A DNA stretch of 18,709 nucleotides, taken from the NCBI GenBank assembly GCA_964457415.1, contig CAYWFB010000032.1:1-18709 (forward strand). The letters are read 5' to 3'. Positions 15,424 through 18,709 of the stretch are shown one piece after another. A program made the translations under genes and the position numbers. The stretch comes from Fimenecus sp964457415 (GTDB taxonomy: Bacteria > Bacillota > Clostridia > Oscillospirales > Acutalibacteraceae). The notes beneath the pieces are model-generated. The model saw only the letters and a list, made by a program, of their open reading frames with translations. It was not told where the DNA came from and did not search any database. The number at the start of each line of letters is the position of its first letter. Within the stretch, counting starts at the first letter, position 1.

Positions 15424-16263
15424 CTTCTGCCCTGTCTTCTTATTCGCAAAATTTTCGACTAAGTTCTCTACCATTACTTGAGGTTCCAATTCATCATTAT
15501 GCCAAACAGTCATTGATATTGCAACTAAGACATCATCCTTTTCAATTATCGTAGAAAAATATGATTCATATTTTCTGTCAGAAGATGCTCTGCCTTCATT
15601 AGTTTGACAAAGATAAGAAAAATCAAAATCATCTATATTGCCTTTTATTATATCCGAAGAATGCACATAAAATCCAGTAACACTTTTGTTAAAGAAATAA
15701 CGTTCCTTCATGTTATCTGACAACTTATTTGAAATTATAGTTGGATAATTTTCAAAATAGTAAACACTAACATATGCTGATGTATTATCCGATGCTGTGT
15801 AGCGATTTACAGTATCGTAAACCAATATATCCCCAAGTGCATAATAGGCTACGCCCTCTGAAGGAGTGGACAAAACATCATTTTCAACAAAATCTTTGGT
15901 TGGATAAATTAAATTAGAAGCATTAAATACTTCCTCAATAAATTCCATTTTTTGTTTATTTTCTTTTTTTTCTGTTGAATTAAAAGCAAACGAATATATT
16001 CCTATACCATATATTATAGCCAAAATCAAAAAAATTATTGAAAAACCCTTTAAAACTTTTTGTTTATTAAATAAGTGAATTCCATATAAAACTAATGAAA
16101 TTGACAACAAACATAAAATAGGATAAACAAAAAAAGGCATGTAAAAGTAACTGATAGCAAAATTATCTGAATTTAAAGTAACTACACAAAAATATACAAT
16201 AGAAACAAATAATATAGATAAAGTCAAAAGAACAACAATTTTTTTTGTGTTTTTTATTTTCAT
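15409..16263 (-). CDS. Hypothetical membrane protein with extracytoplasmic domain
   Basis: The 284-aa protein is not recognised. Three hydrophobic helices are visible (about 9-30, 39-64 and 72-94), followed by a 190-residue hydrophilic domain rich in Tyr, Ser, Asp and Asn, probably outside the cell or loosely attached. The ATG has GAGGAG 8 nt upstream and overlaps the stop of the 96-aa gene (ATGA, 16260-16263), so the two are translationally coupled. Codon use is markedly more AT-rich than in the housekeeping genes to the left, suggesting transfer. The last residues KTGQKTGDG come from a small duplication of AGAAGACAGGG plus REP b, so the original end has been altered. A partner or immunity role for the small upstream protein is possible but unproven. 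Confidence 0.75.
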   Translation of the reverse strand: MKIKNTKKIVVLLTLSILFVSIVYFCVVTLNSDNFAISYFYMPFFVYPILCLLSISLVLYGIHLFNKQKVLKGFSIIFLILAIIYGIGIYSFAFNSTEKKENKQKMEFIEEVFNASNLIYPTKDFVENDVLSTPSEGVAYYALGDILVYDTVNRYTASDNTSAYVSVYYFENYPTIISNKLSDNMKERYFFNKSVTGFYVHSSDIIKGNIDDFDFSYLCQTNEGRASSDRKYESYFSTIIEKDDVLVAISMTVWHNDELEPQVMVENLVENFANKKTGQKTGDG

Positions 16264-16550
16264 CCCTTAAACTCCTCTGTACAATTATGTTCTACATAAT
16301 TTGTAATTACATTTTTAGAAAGAAATTTTTTCCTCTTATATGTTCTATACCAATTTAAAATACAGAACTCATCAGAATCAGGATAGTATTCTACTTGTCT
16401 AGCGATTTCACTATTAACATATCTTGCTCTTTTTCTATTAAGATACCAATCTTCAATATATGGTCTTGCAATCCCAACTACATCATATACAAAGCCAATA
16501 GTTGGATAAAACGAAAGTGCACAGGGGACGGTTCTCTGTGTTCGTCCCAT
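16260..16550 (-). CDS. Small hypothetical protein with REP-derived N-terminus
   Basis: A 96-aa frame starts at the ATG at 16548-16550, 29 bp beyond a promoter -10 box. A longer frame to a TTG at 16637 would read back through the promoter and a terminator, so it was rejected. The first eleven or so residues (MGRTQRTVPCA) are REP copy c read as protein. The rest begins LSFYPTIGFVYDVVGIARPY and turns strongly basic and aromatic (NRKRARYVN, WYRTYKRKKF). This suggests the C-terminal piece of a larger gene cut and re-started at the REP. The function is unknown. The hydrophobic Gly/Pro stretch before a basic domain, followed by a coupled membrane protein, resembles toxin-tip plus immunity layouts, but no toxin family is recognised. 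Confidence 0.5.
   Translation of the reverse strand: MGRTQRTVPCALSFYPTIGFVYDVVGIARPYIEDWYLNRKRARYVNSEIARQVEYYPDSDEFCILNWYRTYKRKKFLSKNVITNYVEHNCTEEFKG
16519..16549. repeat. REP-like element, copy c (inverted orientation)
   Basis: The core is present as its reverse complement, GGGGACGGTT (16524-16533). CACAG (16520-16524) can pair with CTGTG (16536-16540), and GGGACG (16525-16530) with CGTCCC (16544-16549). With copy b, 1.1 kb away in the opposite orientation, it brackets the 96-aa/284-aa gene pair. Confidence 0.75.
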
Positions 16551-16578
16551 ATATATAAAATTACCTGACCTTACTTTA

Positions 16579-16607
16579 AATATAGCACTATTTTTGTGAA
16601 AAGTCAA
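16579..16607 (-). promoter_or_regulatory. Promoter of the 96-aa/284-aa gene pair
   Basis: Minus-strand TTGACT (16602-16607), 17-bp spacer, TATATT (16579-16584). The leader that follows contains AAGGTCAGGT. Its layout (promoter, short leader, ATG, near a REP) resembles that of the RAYT gene at 15126-15154, so it may be captured RAYT control DNA. Confidence 0.7.
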
Positions 16608-16608
16608 T

Positions 16609-16635
16609 AAAAAAGGACGAGAACAAATCTCGACC
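16609..16635 (-). terminator. Terminator after the RAYT remnant
   Basis: Minus-strand stem 16628-16635 with 16615-16622 (7 of 8 pairs) and loop of 5 nt, followed by six U (16614-16609). It begins 5 bp after the remnant's stop codon, and the next promoter's -35 box follows almost at once. Confidence 0.75.
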
Positions 16636-16640
16636 AACTT

Positions 16641-16735
16641 TTAATCATACTTTTTTCTTACAATTCCAAAACTAACACCAGTCAATCTGCTGATTTGGCG
16701 AGTTGAAAGTCCATTTTGTTTAAAAAATGCAACAC
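16641..16735 (-). pseudogene. 3' remnant of a second RAYT/IS200-like transposase gene
   Basis: The minus-strand frame ending in TAA at 16641-16643 reads FFKQNGLSTRQISRLTGVSF then GIVRKKYD. This closely matches the C-terminal helix-turn-helix of the 14622-15107 protein (FKQSGLSIRQISRLTGISF). The two DNA sequences differ at many positions, so this is a separate, older family member rather than a recent copy. Upstream of about 16735 the similarity stops and no HUH domain is found. Its own terminator remains. Confidence 0.75.
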
Positions 16736-16834
16736 ACAGAACACCGCATGATTCCAAAAATCACACACAACAGATGAAAGTCAAGCTATCAATATATTGT
16801 GTTTTTTGAAATGCATTTTCTATATATGGTGGAC
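16736..16834. other. Gene-free AT-rich stretch between RAYT remnant and REP d
   Basis: No convincing frame, promoter or terminator. It holds an 8-bp inverted pair, TGAAAGTC (16775-16782) and GACTTTCA (16832-16839), the right arm overlapping REP d. It may be further decayed transposase or element DNA. Confidence 0.4.
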
Positions 16835-16859
16835 TTTCACGCTAACCGTCCCCTGTGCA
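16835..16859. repeat. REP-like element, copy d
   Basis: Shares 25 bp with copy e (17312-17336) and 22 bp with copy b. The core AACCGTCCCC is at 16844-16853. It lies just upstream of the point where the unidentified plus-strand gene fragment begins. Confidence 0.75.
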
Positions 16860-16876
16860 TTCCTATACTCCATTAA

Positions 16877-17227
16877 TGCAAAAAAATAGCAGAAGATTCT
16901 ACACAAGGTAGCTCGGGTTTTCAGTCCCGTACTTCTGCCACTATTAGTATATCAAATTTATTAGATATTGTCAACAATGTGTATTCGGATATACTTCCAA
17001 AATCTGTTGCGGAACATTACGGAGTACAGAGAAGGCAATCAAAACTTGGCAAAAGTGTTGTTTATTCCTTGGCAAATAATGAAGACATTGCACCTGTGGG
17101 GAATGGTAATGTTTACGGTGAGGATATTAAGCTTCAGCAGGGTGACAATGAACTTGTCATTGACGATGCACCAATAAAAGAAACACAGTCAGCGGAAATA
17201 ACTGAATCTTCAACACACGAAGAATGA
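16877..17227 (+). pseudogene. 3' portion of an unidentified gene, copy 2 (longer)
   Basis: A frame open for 116 codons after a stop at 16874 reads KKIAEDSTQGSSGFQSRT, then NLLDIVNNVYSDILPK and AEHYGVQRRQSKLGK, and ends ITESSTHEE with TGA at 17225-17227. The composition is protein-like (Ser/Thr-rich, then amphipathic, then an acidic tail). There is no good ribosome binding site: a GTG at 16979 could start an 82-aa product but has no clear signal before it. I do not recognise the family. The 5' end is probably cut off at REP d. The last 45 codons are duplicated at 15183-15317. Confidence 0.5.
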
Positions 17228-17333
17228 GCCTCTTCTTTATATGTCAAAAGGCTGCCGCTTTCGCAACAGCCTTAGTTTGTTATGCCCTTTTTTACAAGTT
17301 AACCATTAGGTTTTCACGCTAACCGTCCCCTGT
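17093..17333. repeat. 241-bp perfect direct repeat, copy 2
   Basis: Identical to 15183-15423. Here the plus-strand gene tail continues upstream in frame, so this copy is likely the parent. Its right edge encodes the C-terminus and stop of the histidine kinase on the minus strand. Confidence 0.95.
17243..17273 (-). terminator. Terminator after the two-component operon (within repeat copy 2)
   Basis: Same 11-bp stem with GAAA tetraloop as at 15333-15363, read on the minus strand, about 45 bp beyond the kinase stop. Confidence 0.65.
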
Positions 17334-17336
17334 GCA
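17312..17336. repeat. REP-like element, copy e
   Basis: The core AACCGTCCCC is at 17321-17330. Read on the minus strand it gives TGC ACA GGG GAC GGT TAG, the final residues CTGDG and the stop of the histidine kinase gene. Confidence 0.75.
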
Positions 17337-18380
17337 CTTTCTAGGCATTTTCACAGTAAATGTACTACCCTGTTGGGGCTCACTTTCAACCAATACGGTG
17401 CATTTTGTCAAATTGGTGATTGTTTGCACAAGAGCAAGTCCCAAGCCACTACCTTCCGATTTTCGTGAAGTATCGGCTTGATAAAACTTTTCGAAAATAT
17501 GATTTTTAACCTCCTCGGTCATACCAATTCCGGTATCAGATATGGATACAGAGATGAAATCCGTTTGTGAATCATCAAGTTTTACACTGATTTTTCCGTT
17601 TTCTCCCGTATATTTCATGGCGTTACCCAAAAGGTTAACCCATATTTGATTTATCATTTCCACATTGCCCTCATATTCGCACTGAGGCAAGTCCAAATCA
17701 AGCTCAATGTTTTTTTCTGTCCATTGTTGTTCAAACATAAGAACTGCCAAACGGAGTTGCTCATCAAGGCTGAATTTTTCAATTTTTGAAACGATATTTT
17801 GTGATTCGAGTTTAGATAATTTAAGTACATTATCAACTAAACCCGACAACTGTTGAGTCGATTCAACAAGTTTATCCAAATAATTCTTTTGTTGTTCATA
17901 AGTGAGTTCAGGATTTGACAGCAATGTGACATACCCTTGAATAACTGAAAGTGGTGTACGAAATTCATGGGAAACACTAAACACAAAATCAGCTCTCATA
18001 GTTTCAATGCTTTTAAGTTCCTCAATCATTTTATTGAAATCTTCTGCCATTTCTTTAATTTCATGCTTGAATTTTGAAGTATCAATATGCACATCAAAAT
18101 TCCCCTGTGCCACTTCAGCCACTTTTTCGGATATTTCTTCAACAGGTTTAGTAACTCTTCGGCTCCAATATATCGCCAAAGCCTGTCCTGCGATAAGTAA
18201 TGAGATAACGGAACAAGTCACTATAAGTGATGTGTTTTCACTAATTACATCAACATTTAAAAAACTTGTTCTGAAAATTAAAAATAGAAGGAAAAAGAAC
18301 AACGCAACAAGCAATGTGAGAACTGCAACAACCGTGAAAAGCATTCTTCTGTAAATTCGGTTAAAGCCTTTTATCTTCAT
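17319..18380 (-). CDS. Sensor histidine kinase, short extracytoplasmic loop
   Basis: This 353-aa membrane kinase has two transmembrane helices (about 13-36 and 52-72) separated by only about 15 residues, so it lacks a classical outside sensor domain and probably senses within the membrane or through a partner. A HAMP linker (about 73-125) follows. The dimerisation helix has phospho-acceptor His138 in SVSHEFRTPLS. The ATPase domain has the N box NLLGNAMKYT (249-258), G1 DTGIGM (282-287), F box FEKFYQ and G2 GSGLGL (310-315), all intact. The natural end would be near FTVKMPR; the last residues KCTGDG come from REP copy e. The ATG overlaps the regulator's TGA (ATGA, 18377-18380). The stimulus cannot be inferred. 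Confidence 0.92.
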   Translation of the reverse strand: MKIKGFNRIYRRMLFTVVAVLTLLVALFFFLLFLIFRTSFLNVDVISENTSLIVTCSVISLLIAGQALAIYWSRRVTKPVEEISEKVAEVAQGNFDVHIDTSKFKHEIKEMAEDFNKMIEELKSIETMRADFVFSVSHEFRTPLSVIQGYVTLLSNPELTYEQQKNYLDKLVESTQQLSGLVDNVLKLSKLESQNIVSKIEKFSLDEQLRLAVLMFEQQWTEKNIELDLDLPQCEYEGNVEMINQIWVNLLGNAMKYTGENGKISVKLDDSQTDFISVSISDTGIGMTEEVKNHIFEKFYQADTSRKSEGSGLGLALVQTITNLTKCTVLVESEPQQGSTFTVKMPRKCTGDG

Positions 18381-18709
18381 TTTTTCACTCCCCTATATCC
18401 TAGGCCACGAACTGTACTTATTTCTATATCTATACAGTCTTTAAGTCGCTCACGTAAACGGTTAATATGCACATCTACGGTGCGTTCCTCAGAATCGCTG
18501 TCAAATCCCCAAAATTCATCCATCAACTGACGGCGTGTAAATGTACGTGATGGGTTTGACATAAGTTTATACAAAATCAAGAATTCTTTTTGAGGTATTT
18601 CAATTTTTTTGTCATTAAACTCGGCTGTATAAGTATCATAATTTAAGACCGTATCCCCTATTACAATTTTACGCTCACTTACAATTTTTGCACGGCGCAA
18701 CAATGCGTG
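18377..18709 (-). CDS. OmpR/PhoB-family response regulator, C-terminal part (5' end outside window)
   Basis: The frame is open to the window edge, beginning HALLRRAK, the usual linker after a receiver domain. It continues as a winged-helix DNA-binding domain: IPQKEFLILYKLMSNPSRTF (beta sheet and first helices), RRQLMDEFWG, then the recognition region RTVDVHINRLRERL and the wing ISTVRGLGYRGVKK. The receiver domain with its phospho-accepting Asp lies outside the window. It is the partner of the overlapping kinase gene. No target promoters can be assigned, and the operon's promoter is not in view. Confidence 0.93.
   Translation of the reverse strand, partial: HALLRRAKIVSERKIVIGDTVLNYDTYTAEFNDKKIEIPQKEFLILYKLMSNPSRTFTRRQLMDEFWGFDSDSEERTVDVHINRLRERLKDCIDIEISTVRGLGYRGVKK

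Noticed and set aside
15409..16263. Assigning the 284-aa protein as a lipoprotein or a sensor
   Set aside because: There is no Cys lipobox after the first helix and no recognisable kinase, receptor or binding domain.
16551..16637. Upstream extension of the 96-aa gene to a TTG start
   Set aside because: The extension would translate the terminator of the RAYT remnant and the -35/-10 boxes of the promoter.
16889..16940. Functional tRNA gene
   Set aside because: Too short, no D or anticodon arm, an 8-nt T-type loop, and an open protein-like frame runs through it; kept only as a low-interest observation.
15153..17336. CRISPR array from the repeated AACCGTCCCC units
   Set aside because: Copies are irregularly spaced, in both orientations, with genes and gene pieces between them, and no cas genes are present.

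Overview
The window looks like chromosomal DNA of a moderately AT-rich Gram-positive member of the Clostridia (probably an Oscillospirales/Ruminococcaceae-type gut Firmicute). Reasons: AGGAGG-type ribosome binding sites, RNase J, a GdpP-type c-di-AMP phosphodiesterase next to rplI-dnaB, the tilS-hpt-ftsH order, and intergenic palindromes of a type common in that group. The taxonomic call is inference; no rRNA or complete tRNA gene is present.

Positions 1-2300 hold branched-chain amino acid genes: the 3' end of ilvC (+) converges on a complete ilvB (-), with a strong hairpin terminator and a composite palindromic repeat between them. Positions 2290-12125 hold a long minus-strand gene string: rnj, gdpP-like gene, rplI, dnaB, tilS, hpt, ftsH. 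A near-consensus promoter lies before rnj and a hairpin terminator follows ftsH. Gaps are short (two are 4-11 bp overlaps), so co-transcription is likely. It joins RNA decay, c-di-AMP hydrolysis, translation, replication, tRNA modification, purine salvage and membrane proteolysis.

Positions 12126-14563 (+) carry rnhA and a GPH-family (MelB-like) sugar:cation symporter, each with its own promoter and terminator. The symporter's -35 box lies inside the rnhA terminator stem. A 22-bp tandem repeat sits between the divergent rnj and rnhA promoters.

Positions 14620-17340 are the unusual part: a mosaic punctuated by REP-like elements. It contains an IS200-like/RAYT (REP-associated tyrosine transposase) gene that appears to have lost its middle, including the expected catalytic-Tyr region, and the 3' remnant of a second, diverged RAYT. 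Five copies of a REP-like core (AACCGTCCCC) are present, as is a perfect 241-bp direct repeat 1910 bp apart. Two copies of the 3' tail of an unidentified gene and a two-gene minus-strand module (96 aa plus a 284-aa membrane protein) complete it. REPs lie at nearly every gene boundary and supply the stop codon and last residues of two unrelated proteins, including the downstream histidine kinase. Each copy of the 241-bp repeat also carries a minus-strand terminator.

Positions 17319-18709 (-) hold a two-component system: a short-loop histidine kinase and the DNA-binding half of an OmpR-family response regulator that runs off the window.
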